DNA of 64,000 nt from Sorangium cellulosum. GTDB taxonomy: Bacteria > Myxococcota_A > Polyangia > Polyangiales > Polyangiaceae. Positions 27,136-34,573 of the stretch are shown piece by piece. Below the pieces are notes generated by a model. The model did not search any database, was not told where the DNA came from, and was given only the letters and a program-made list of their open reading frames with translations. The position numbers were made by a program, and so were the translations under genes. The DNA lies in contig NZ_CP012673.1 in the NCBI RefSeq assembly GCF_002950945.1, positions 8,508,501 to 8,572,500 on the forward strand, read 5' to 3'. The first letter of the stretch is position 1. The number at the start of each line of letters is the position of its first letter.

Positions 27136-28214
27136 GGATCGGTCTCCGCGAGCACCCAGTCTCGCTCCGGATCGAGGCTCCAGAGCTGCCCCGTCGAGAG
27201 CGCGCCTGTCATCTGTTCCGCCTGCGGGTGGTCGGAGAGGCGCTTGAGCGCCACGGTACCGTCCTTGCGGAGCGCGAAGGCGACGACCTGGGAGGGCTCG
27301 AGCTCGTCGAGGATGTAAGGGGAGTGCGTCGTGGCGACGATCTGGAGATCGCTGAACTCGTTGAGCATGCGCTTGAACAGCCGAACGAGGTCCATCTGCG
27401 CCTGGGGGTGGAGCGACTCGGCGAAGTCGTCGAGGAGCAGGAGGTTCGGGCGGCTCGGGCCGTACAGCACGGTCAGAAGCGCCAGCGTGATCAGCGTCCC
27501 CTCGCTCGCCGCATGCGCGGGGACGCCGGGGGCGCCGCGGAAGTCGAAGAACACCTTGCTCCCGACGACCTCCTCGGCCCTCTGGGGCATGGACGGGCTC
27601 GGGCGCTGGACCTTGGCCTGCCGGATGCGGACCCGCTCCACGTTCGGAATGATCTGGCGGATAGAGTCTTCTATTCGCTCGAACATCTCATCGTGACCGA
27701 GCTTGATCGAGGCGAGGGCAACAGCGGTGTTGGCCCCGTCGTAACCGACGCCCGGCGCCAGGTCATCGCTGTACGCAGCAGCGGCGATGCGCTCCGCATT
27801 GAGTTTGTGCAGGGTTGCAGGCGGGAGGATCTTGTCGATCAGCGGCACGGACTCGCGGAGGGGCAGGTGGCCGGTACCGGTCCAATGCCGATCATCCCTG
27901 CCCCGGTTCCAGTGGTTTTCCATCGACGAGCCCGTGAATACGGTCCTGAAGCTCCAGGCCTCGTCGTCCCACGTGCCCGACGAGCCCAGCACGATCGGCC
28001 CCTGGGCTCCCCGGCACAGCAGATCGCCGGGCGACGAATCACCGCGAAGCACCTCATGGAACGTGTAGTTCACGACGTGGCTCTGAAGCGAGAGCGCCTC
28101 GAGCACGCTCGTCTTCCCGGATCCGTTCGGGCCGACGAGCACGGTAAACCGACCGAGCGCGACGGTGCTGTCCCGGTGCCCCTTGAATTCCTGGAGTTGA
28201 ACGGACGTGATCAT
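27132..28214 (-). CDS. SMC-like AAA ATPase (AAA_15/AAA_21 type)
   Basis: 360 residues. ITSVQLQEFKGHRDSTVALGRFTVLVGPNGSGKTSVLEAL carries Walker A. Near the end, the signature-like AASEGTLITLALLTVLYG, Walker B PNLLLLDDFAESLHPQAQ and the histidine switch IVATTHSPYIL are intact. Such ATPases pair with nucleases in OLD-, Septu- or PARIS-like defence units. Here the downstream partner overlaps by 4 bp but is truncated. The ATPase itself looks whole. It is one of two such pairs in the window. Confidence 0.85.
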   Translation of the reverse strand: MITSVQLQEFKGHRDSTVALGRFTVLVGPNGSGKTSVLEALSLQSHVVNYTFHEVLRGDSSPGDLLCRGAQGPIVLGSSGTWDDEAWSFRTVFTGSSMENHWNRGRDDRHWTGTGHLPLRESVPLIDKILPPATLHKLNAERIAAAAYSDDLAPGVGYDGANTAVALASIKLGHDEMFERIEDSIRQIIPNVERVRIRQAKVQRPSPSMPQRAEEVVGSKVFFDFRGAPGVPAHAASEGTLITLALLTVLYGPSRPNLLLLDDFAESLHPQAQMDLVRLFKRMLNEFSDLQIVATTHSPYILDELEPSQVVAFALRKDGTVALKRLSDHPQAEQMTGALSTGQLWSLDPERDWVLAETDP

Positions 28215-28295
28215 GGGAAGGTGCGGACGGAGAGACGAGGGCAGGAGCCTCTAGAGCGTCGATCAGCTTGAAACGCCCGAGAATGAAGAGATTCG

Positions 28296-28363
28296 AACCG
28301 CAGAGGCACAGAGGGCACAGAGTTGTTTTGTTGTTCCTCTGTGTCCTCTGCGCCTCTGCGGTT
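28296..28363. repeat. Long imperfect hairpin, dispersed-repeat type
   Basis: AACCGCAGAGGC is complementary to GCCTCTGCGGTT, with further pairing of CAGAG/CTCTG and CACAGAG/CTCTGTG towards an AT-rich loop TTGTTTTGTTGTT. This 'accgcagaggc...' type of hairpin is one I associate with repeats scattered in several bacterial genomes, but I cannot check other copies here. It may also end transcripts of the ATPase region. Confidence 0.7.
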
Positions 28364-28410
28364 CATTTTCCCGGGGTTTCAACCCGTTCGGTGTCCTAGG
28401 TTCGCCCGCA

Positions 28411-28447
28411 GGAGCCACGGGCAGATGGAAGGTACGCCCGTGGCTCC
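28411..28447. repeat. Perfect 12-bp inverted repeat
   Basis: GGAGCCACGGGC and GCCCGTGGCTCC flank a 13-nt loop. No T-run follows on either strand. It lies 48 bp to the right of the preceding long hairpin. Confidence 0.75.
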
Positions 28448-28559
28448 ACCTGGTGAAGCCTGTCCTGTCAAACCGTCGCGGTGTGCATGCCCGGCAGCGC
28501 CCCCGCCGCCGCCCTCGCACATTCCCGTCCGGCGCGCAGGCCGGCGCCTCCGCCCCGGC

Positions 28560-28787
28560 TCAGCTCGGGCTCGCCGCCTCGCCCTCCGGCAGCGGCGTCA
28601 CCTCCGTCTCCTCCCCGCCGCCGTCGCCCGCGCCCCCGGCTCCGCTCCCGCCGCTCCCCTCCCCCTCGTCCCCCTTCGGCGCCGCGTTCCTCGACCGGCC
28701 CACGTTCGGCCGGCCCGCCGCGAAGAGCGACGGGAACCGCCCCTGCGCGCGCGCGTTCCTCCGCCAAGCGCGCCGCGCGAGGGGCAA
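28560..28787 (-). pseudogene. Possible C-terminal gene remnant
   Basis: The minus frame ending at TGA 28560 reads GRFPSLFAAGRPNVGRSR, then a Gly/Glu-rich tail (KGDEGEGSGG to GEAASPS). Third codon positions are almost all G or C, as in real genes here, whereas the opposite-strand frames are Pro/Arg-rich shadows. No start or domain can be supported, so it is probably a leftover 3' end. Confidence 0.3.
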
Positions 28788-28944
28788 TCACCCCCCGGCG
28801 TGCTGCTGCCCCGTCGAAGGGGTAAATCGGGAGCGCGACCCCGATCGGGTCACGGAAATCGACAGGAGGCTGTTCCTTATTGTCCTGCCGGAATCCTGCG
28901 CGTCCGGGAGTTCCGTCGGAACGAGAAAAAGTGGGCTCCGGGGG

Positions 28945-29170
28945 CTCTCGGCAGCCTCCGGGTTGAGTTTCAACTCAGCCCCGGGCCTCTCGGCACCCTC
29001 CGGGTTGAGTTTCAATTCAGCCCCGGGCCTCTCGGCAGCCTCCGGGTTGAGTTTCAACTCAGCCCCGGGCCTCTCGGCACCCTCCGGGTTGAGTTTCAAT
29101 TCAACCCCGAGCCTCTCGGCCCCCTCCGGTCGAGTTTCAATTCAGCCAGTGGCTCTCGACAGCCTCCGAC
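28945..29170. repeat. 42-bp tandem repeat, about 5.4 units in two alternating versions
   Basis: Units start at 28945, 28987, 29029, 29071 and 29113, exactly 42 bp apart, plus a partial unit at 29153. Each begins CTCTCGGCA and contains GGTTGAGTTTCAA. Version A has GCAGCC...AACTCAG and version B GCACCC...AATTCAG; the order is A, B, A, B, B-like, so the original unit was probably an 84-bp pair. In version A TGAGTT and AACTCA form a small hairpin. There are no spacers, so it is not a CRISPR array. Confidence 0.92.
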
Positions 29171-29398
29171 CTGAAGCACGCGACCTCCGTGACGAGCACG
29201 AGCGGCTATCGTGCGTCCGCCTCGACGCAGCTGCGTCACCATGGACGATCCCAGGCCAGCCCTCGGCGCCGCGCTGACGGCGGCAGCGCAGCCTGCGCCC
29301 GGCGCTGACGCCATCCGGCGCCCCGGATCCCGGCATTGACGGTGTCAGCGCGGCCCGGGCACCGCTGCAGCTCCCTCCTCACTGGTACACGGGACCGA

Positions 29399-29415
29399 CC
29401 GGCACGGACGTTGCT
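29399..29415 (+). promoter_or_regulatory. Sigma-54 (-24/-12) promoter of the CHAT-STAND gene
   Basis: CCGGCACGGACGTTGCT fits the consensus TGGCACG-N4-TTGCW with one mismatch (the first T). The invariant GG (29401-29402) and GC (29413-29414) are exactly 10 bp apart. It lies 59 bp upstream of the CHAT-STAND start codon on the same strand, and a sigma-54 activator gene lies immediately after that gene. Confidence 0.72.
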
Positions 29416-29473
29416 GTACTGCGCAGCATCCCTCCTCGCCGGCGCGGACGGCGGGAGCAAGGAGATGACCCCC

Positions 29474-32400
29474 ATGCAGATCGCAGCGGATGGCACGGAC
29501 ATCACGCCCTCCACGCCGTGTGAGATCCTCCTCGAGATCCTACGCGCGACCGAGACCGAGCATCCCTTCGCGTTCGTGCTGGAGGAGCAGTGTTACGTGC
29601 GCCACCTCGATGGCGGCGCCGGCCGGTGCGGGAGCTTCCCCTGGAACGAGCAGGTGGTCGACCGACTCGCAGCCTTCCAGCGCGAGCGCGCCAATCCCGA
29701 GGCCGCCGCCTGGCTGGCCGAGGAGCTGCGCCTCTTCCTCGGAAAGCTCGGCTGGAACCTCGACGAGGAGATCCTCCAGAGCGCGCTCGACGCCGGGCGC
29801 CCGGTGCACCTCACCCTGCGGCTCGGCGCCGCCGAGCTCTACGCGCTGCCGTGGGAGCTCGTGCCGCTCGGCGCCACGGGGCGGCCCCTCGGCAGCGTGC
29901 CCGGCGTCCTCCTGCGCTACGAGTGGCCCGACACCCGCACCGCCAGACCCGAGCCCGACCCGCCGCCCGAGGGCGGCCGCGTCCTGTTCGCGTGGTCCGC
30001 GGCCGGCGGCGTCGTCCCCGCGGAAGAGCACCTCGCCGCGATCCGCCGCGCCTGCCTCGACGGGCGCCACCCGGACTTCGACCGGACCCGCGACGTCGTC
30101 CCCCACGCCTCGCTGGGGCGCCTGCGCGAGGCGATGCGGGCAGAGCCCGTCGCCGTGCTCCACCTCCTCTGCCACGGCGCCCAGCTCGACCCGAGGAGCG
30201 GCTCGTACGGCCTGGTCCTCGACGCCGACGACCGGTCCGGCAGGGAGATCGTCGACGCGCGCTCCCTCCAGGTCGCGCTCGCCGATCACCTCGGCTCGCT
30301 GCGCCTCGTCGTGCTGTGCGCCTGCCACGGCGGCGACCCCGGCGCGCTCGACAGCCGCCTCGGCAGCGTCGCGCAGGCGCTGCACCGCGCCGGCGTGCCG
30401 GCCGTGGTCGCGTCCCGCTACCCGCTCGCCGTCGACGCGTCGGTCGTGCTGGCCGAGGCGATGTACCGGGCGCTGATCGTCGAGGAGCGCTCGCTCGCGG
30501 ACGCCTTCCTCTACGCCCGCGACCGCCTGCGCGAGCGCGCCGCCCGCGCCGGCTGGGCGTCCCTGCAGCTGTACGCCCGCGCCGCCGACGGGCCGGACCT
30601 CCGGCCGATCGTGCGCCGGCCCTACCGGGGCCTGCTGGCGTTCCAGGAGGAACACGCGCGCTACTTCTTCGGCCGCGACGCCGAGGTGGACGAGACGATC
30701 GGGGACCTCCTCGCGCTCGTGGCCGCCAACAACGCCGCGCGGCCCCGCTTCCTGATCTGCACGGGCGCCTCGGGCACGGGCAAGTCGTCGCTGGTGCTCG
30801 CCGGCGTGGTCCCGGCGCTCCGGGCGACCGACCGGCGGTGGGCCGTCGCCACCATGCGCCCGCACGACGGCTGGAAGGCGTCGCTGCAGGCGGCGCTCGC
30901 GTCGCGCCCCACGCCGGACGCGCCGCTGCTGCTCGTCGTCGACCAGCTGGAGGAGCTGTTCACGATGATCCACAGCCGCGCTGAGCGCGAGACGTTCGTC
31001 CGGGATCTCTGGGCCCTGGCCAGCTACCCCGGCTCGGGCGTGAGCGTGATCGCGACCCTGCGCGTCGACTTCCTCGCGCGCTGCGGGGAGATCCAGCTCT
31101 GGAGCGGCGATCACTTCCTGGAGGACATGGCCTACGAGGAGGCCCACCGCGTCTTCATCCGCCGGATGAAGCCCGAGCACCTGCGGAGGGCCATCGAGGG
31201 GCCCGCGGAGCTGATGGGCCTCTCGCTGGAGGAGGGGCTCTGCGAGCAGATGCTCCGGGACGCCGGCGACGAGCCCGGCGCCCTCCCGCTGCTCGAGTAC
31301 ACGCTGGACCAGATGTGGCAGCAGCGCCGGGGGCGCCTCCTGACCTGGGAGCAGTACAACGAGCTCGGGGGCGTGGGCGGCGCGCTGGAGAAGAAAGCCG
31401 ACGCCATCCTCGCCGGCTTCGACGAGGTCCGGCGGCAGACGGCCCGGCGGCTGCTCGTGCAGCTCGTCACGCTCGACTGCGACGCGCGGCTCGACCGCCG
31501 CCGGCGGGTCCCTCTCCACAGGCTGCGGCGAGGCGCGCCCGTCGAGGCGGCGGTCTTCGGCGAGGTGCTGGACACGCTGGCGCGCGAGCGCCTGCTCGTG
31601 CTGAGCGGCGGGGACGACGGCGCCGGCCCGAGGAGCCTGCGCGGGGAGCTCATCGCCGACACCGGGGCGAGCAAGTCCCCGGTCGTCGAGGTCGCCCACG
31701 AGCAGCTCATCCGGAGCTGGGGCACGCTGCGCGCCTGGGTCCGCGAGGACCGGCAGATGCTCGCGGAGCTGCAGCGGCTCGACCGCTGGGTGGAGGAGTC
31801 GAAGGGCTTCCCCCGCTACGTGCTCGACAGCGACCGGCTCGGCCAGGCGCGCGACCTCCTCGCGAGGTACGCGGCGGACGTGGGCGAGGCCGCACGCAAG
31901 CTCATCCTGCGCAGCGAGCGGGCGGCGGCGCGGAGGCGCCGGCTGTCCGTCGCCACCGCGATCATGGCCTCCGTGGCGGCCGTGATGATGGGGGTGACGG
32001 CGCTGTGGGCCTTCTACGAGCGGGACGCGGCCAGGCAGGCGGCGAGCACGGCGGAGGAAGCGCAGAAGAAGTCGGAGGAGCAGACCCGGCTGGCGCGGGA
32101 CGCCTCCGAGAAGGCGAGGCAGCAGGAAGAGCTGGCGAAGGAGGCCTCCCACAAGGCGCTGGAGCAAGCCACGTGGGCGCAGAGAGCCGGGGAGGAGGCG
32201 GAGGAGCAGGAGAGCGAGGCGAAGCTGCAGGCGACGCGGGCGGAGCACGCCCTGATCCACGCGGAGAAGCAGGCCCGGCGCGCACGGAACTCGTCGCTGA
32301 TCGCCGGCGCGCGCGAGCTGCTCGCGCGCGGCCAGGCCGCGCTGGCGAGCAGGCTGCTCGCGGACGTGGTGGAGCCGGACACGGTGGAGGGGTGGGCCCG

Positions 32401-34513
32401 GACCGCGCTCGACGTCCTGGTCCATGGGTTCCCCCGGGCCACGCTCCGCGGCCATACGAAGCCGGTCGTCGCCGCCGCGTGGAGCCCCGACGGCAAGCGC
32501 ATCGTCACTGCGTCAGCGGACTACACCGTGCGTGTCTGGAGCGCAGAGGGAGCCGGCGACCCCATCGTCTTCCACTACCCCGGCCTCAGTCACGTCAACA
32601 CGGTCGAGATGACCGCCGCGTGGAGCCCCGACGGCAAGCGCGTCGTCGCCTTGTTCAACGACAGCGCCGCGTACGTCTGGAACGCGGACGGCTCGGGCGA
32701 CCCCGTGGTTCTCAGGGGACACGAGGGGATCGTGGCCTCCACGGCGTTCAGCCCCGACGGCAAGCGCGTCGTCACCACGTCCGACGACGGCACCGCGCGC
32801 GTGTGGAGCGCGGACGGCTCCGGCGAGCCCATCGTCCTCCACGGCGACGACGCCTCCTTGCGGTTCGCGGCGTTCAGCCCCGACGGCAAGCGCGTCATCG
32901 TCACCGGGGTCCGCGGCGTCGCGCGCGTGTGGAGCGCGGACGGCTCCGGCGAGCCCGTCGTCCTCCAGGGTCACACCGACACGATCCGACACGCAGCGTT
33001 CAGCCCCGACGGCGAGCGCGTCGTCACCGCGTCCGACGACACGACCGCGCGCGTCTGGAACGTGGACGGCTCCGGCGAGCCCGTCGTCCTCAGAGGCCAC
33101 ACCCAGGAGATCAACACCGCGGCGTGGAGCCCCGACGGCGAGCACATCGTCACCGCGTCCGACGACAGGACCGCGCAGCTCTGGAAGAGCAACCACCTGA
33201 GCTCCCCCCCTCGACGTCTCGAGGGCCATGGAGACAAAGTGGTCTCCGCCGCGTGGAGCCGCGACAGCATGCGCGTCGTCACGGCCTCGAGGGACGGCAC
33301 CGCCCGCGTCTGGAGCGCGACCAGCGACGCTCGCGAGCCGCTGGTCCTCCTAGAGCACGAGCGCGCGCTCCTCTCCGCCGCATGGAGCCCCGGCGGCGAT
33401 CGCATCGTCACCACCTCCGCCGATGCCCTGGCGCGCGTCTGGAGCACCGAAAATTACGGCGATGCCGCGCTCCTCAAGGGCTCCACGTCCCCCTTCCACT
33501 CCGCCTCGCTCAGCCCGGATGGCAAGCACATCGTGACCACGTCCCCGCCGTCCTCGGCGAGCGAACGCGAGCGGCCCGCGCTCGTGTGGCGCACGGATCG
33601 GTCCGGCCGCCCCAGCCGTCTCGGCGATGAAGATCGCGCGGATACGTGCGCCGCGTGGAGCCCCGACGGCAAGCGCATCGTCACCGGCTCCGCCGACGGC
33701 ACGGCGCACGTCTTCGGCGCGGACGGCTCCGGCGGCTTCGTCCTCCGCAAGCACACGAACGCCATCCGCGCCGTTGCGTGGAGCCCCGACGGGGGGCGCG
33801 TCGTCACCGCATCGACGGACGCGACGATCGTCTGGAGCGCCGACGGCTCCGGCACCCCGGTCGTCTTCGGGGAGGAGGCCGACGGGGTGAACGCCGCCGC
33901 GTGGAGCCCCGATGGCCAGCGCATCGCCACCGCCCAGCAGAGCCGCGTGCGCATCTGGCGCGCCGACGGATCGGGCGAGCCCGTCGCGCTCGACCACCAT
34001 GGCGACGAGGTGAACTCCCTCGCGTGGAGCCCTGACGGCAAGCACCTCGTCACGGCCTCACGGGACAAGACGGCGCGCATCTGGAGCGCCGCCTCCCCGG
34101 GCTCGCAGCCCATGGTCCTCAGGGGCCATGAGGGCGCCGTGCTGTCCGCCGCGTGGAGCCCCGACGGCAAGCGCGTGGTCACGGCCTCCAGCGACGGCAC
34201 CGCCCGCGTCTTTAGCGCGCATGAATGCAGCATGCCCATGGTCCTGCGCGACCACAGGTCCGCCGTGCCCTTCGCCGCCTTCAGCGCGGATGGCAGGCGC
34301 GTCATCACGGCCGCCGGCGACGGCTCGCTGCGGAGCTGGGCGGTCTCCAGCGAGGCCCTCCAGCGACGCCTCCGCAAGGCGACCACGGAGTGCCTCTCCG
34401 TCGAGATGCGCCTGATCTACCTGGGCGAGAGCGCCGTGGACGCCCAGAAGCGGCACGAGGCGTGCGAGCGCTCGCACGACCGGACGCCGCTCGCCCTGCA
34501 AGAGCAACCGTGA
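29474..34513 (+). CDS. CHAT protease - nSTAND ATPase - TM/coiled coil - WD40 protein
   Basis: 1679 residues. Start ATG 29474 has AAGGAG nine bases upstream. Domains in order: N-terminal region (1-170); CHAT caspase-like domain with His234 (LHLLCHG), Cys284 (LVVLCACHGG) and VPAVVASRYPL; nSTAND ATPase from about 375 (YRGLLAFQEEHARYFFGRD) with Walker A GASGTGKSS (about 431) and Walker B LLLVVDQLEELF; a membrane segment (about 826-849); a charged coiled coil; about 15 WD40 units (SPDGKRVVTASxDGTARVW, about 990-1620); and a tail with LSVEMRLIYLGES. It resembles NLR-like immune or cell-death proteins: WD40 as sensor, STAND as switch, CHAT as effector protease. Function is inferred. Placed under a sigma-54 promoter. 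Confidence 0.92.
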   Translation: MQIAADGTDITPSTPCEILLEILRATETEHPFAFVLEEQCYVRHLDGGAGRCGSFPWNEQVVDRLAAFQRERANPEAAAWLAEELRLFLGKLGWNLDEEILQSALDAGRPVHLTLRLGAAELYALPWELVPLGATGRPLGSVPGVLLRYEWPDTRTARPEPDPPPEGGRVLFAWSAAGGVVPAEEHLAAIRRACLDGRHPDFDRTRDVVPHASLGRLREAMRAEPVAVLHLLCHGAQLDPRSGSYGLVLDADDRSGREIVDARSLQVALADHLGSLRLVVLCACHGGDPGALDSRLGSVAQALHRAGVPAVVASRYPLAVDASVVLAEAMYRALIVEERSLADAFLYARDRLRERAARAGWASLQLYARAADGPDLRPIVRRPYRGLLAFQEEHARYFFGRDAEVDETIGDLLALVAANNAARPRFLICTGASGTGKSSLVLAGVVPALRATDRRWAVATMRPHDGWKASLQAALASRPTPDAPLLLVVDQLEELFTMIHSRAERETFVRDLWALASYPGSGVSVIATLRVDFLARCGEIQLWSGDHFLEDMAYEEAHRVFIRRMKPEHLRRAIEGPAELMGLSLEEGLCEQMLRDAGDEPGALPLLEYTLDQMWQQRRGRLLTWEQYNELGGVGGALEKKADAILAGFDEVRRQTARRLLVQLVTLDCDARLDRRRRVPLHRLRRGAPVEAAVFGEVLDTLARERLLVLSGGDDGAGPRSLRGELIADTGASKSPVVEVAHEQLIRSWGTLRAWVREDRQMLAELQRLDRWVEESKGFPRYVLDSDRLGQARDLLARYAADVGEAARKLILRSERAAARRRRLSVATAIMASVAAVMMGVTALWAFYERDAARQAASTAEEAQKKSEEQTRLARDASEKARQQEELAKEASHKALEQATWAQRAGEEAEEQESEAKLQATRAEHALIHAEKQARRARNSSLIAGARELLARGQAALASRLLADVVEPDTVEGWARTALDVLVHGFPRATLRGHTKPVVAAAWSPDGKRIVTASADYTVRVWSAEGAGDPIVFHYPGLSHVNTVEMTAAWSPDGKRVVALFNDSAAYVWNADGSGDPVVLRGHEGIVASTAFSPDGKRVVTTSDDGTARVWSADGSGEPIVLHGDDASLRFAAFSPDGKRVIVTGVRGVARVWSADGSGEPVVLQGHTDTIRHAAFSPDGERVVTASDDTTARVWNVDGSGEPVVLRGHTQEINTAAWSPDGEHIVTASDDRTAQLWKSNHLSSPPRRLEGHGDKVVSAAWSRDSMRVVTASRDGTARVWSATSDAREPLVLLEHERALLSAAWSPGGDRIVTTSADALARVWSTENYGDAALLKGSTSPFHSASLSPDGKHIVTTSPPSSASERERPALVWRTDRSGRPSRLGDEDRADTCAAWSPDGKRIVTGSADGTAHVFGADGSGGFVLRKHTNAIRAVAWSPDGGRVVTASTDATIVWSADGSGTPVVFGEEADGVNAAAWSPDGQRIATAQQSRVRIWRADGSGEPVALDHHGDEVNSLAWSPDGKHLVTASRDKTARIWSAASPGSQPMVLRGHEGAVLSAAWSPDGKRVVTASSDGTARVFSAHECSMPMVLRDHRSAVPFAAFSADGRRVITAAGDGSLRSWAVSSEALQRRLRKATTECLSVEMRLIYLGESAVDAQKRHEACERSHDRTPLALQEQP

Positions 34514-34573
34514 TCGCCGGCGCGCGCCTCGAGCGGCTTGCGGGCGGCGCGCGCCGGTGCCTAGCATCGCGCC

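Larger units (their letters stand above)
28215..29473. other. Gene-poor 1.26-kb region rich in hairpins and tandem repeats
   Basis: Between the ATPase gene and the CHAT-STAND gene. It contains two long hairpins (28296-28363, 28411-28447), a possible gene remnant on the minus strand (28560-28787), a 42-bp tandem repeat (28945-29170) and a sigma-54 promoter (29399-29415). Open frames over the repeats exist in several frames only because the repeat length is a multiple of three. Confidence 0.7.

Noticed and set aside
28945..29170. Possible CRISPR array
   Set aside because: Units abut directly with no unique spacers, and no cas genes are present.
28453..29277. 274-residue plus-strand frame containing 14-residue repeats (LSAASGLSFNSAPG)
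   Set aside because: The repeats are open in several frames on both strands because the unit is 42 bp; the frame outside the repeats is Pro/Arg-rich and has no signal, domain or good ribosome site.
29540..32455. 971-residue minus-strand open frame across the CHAT-STAND gene
   Set aside because: Mirror frame of a real gene with strong motifs (CHAT dyad, Walker A and B); no recognisable feature of its own.
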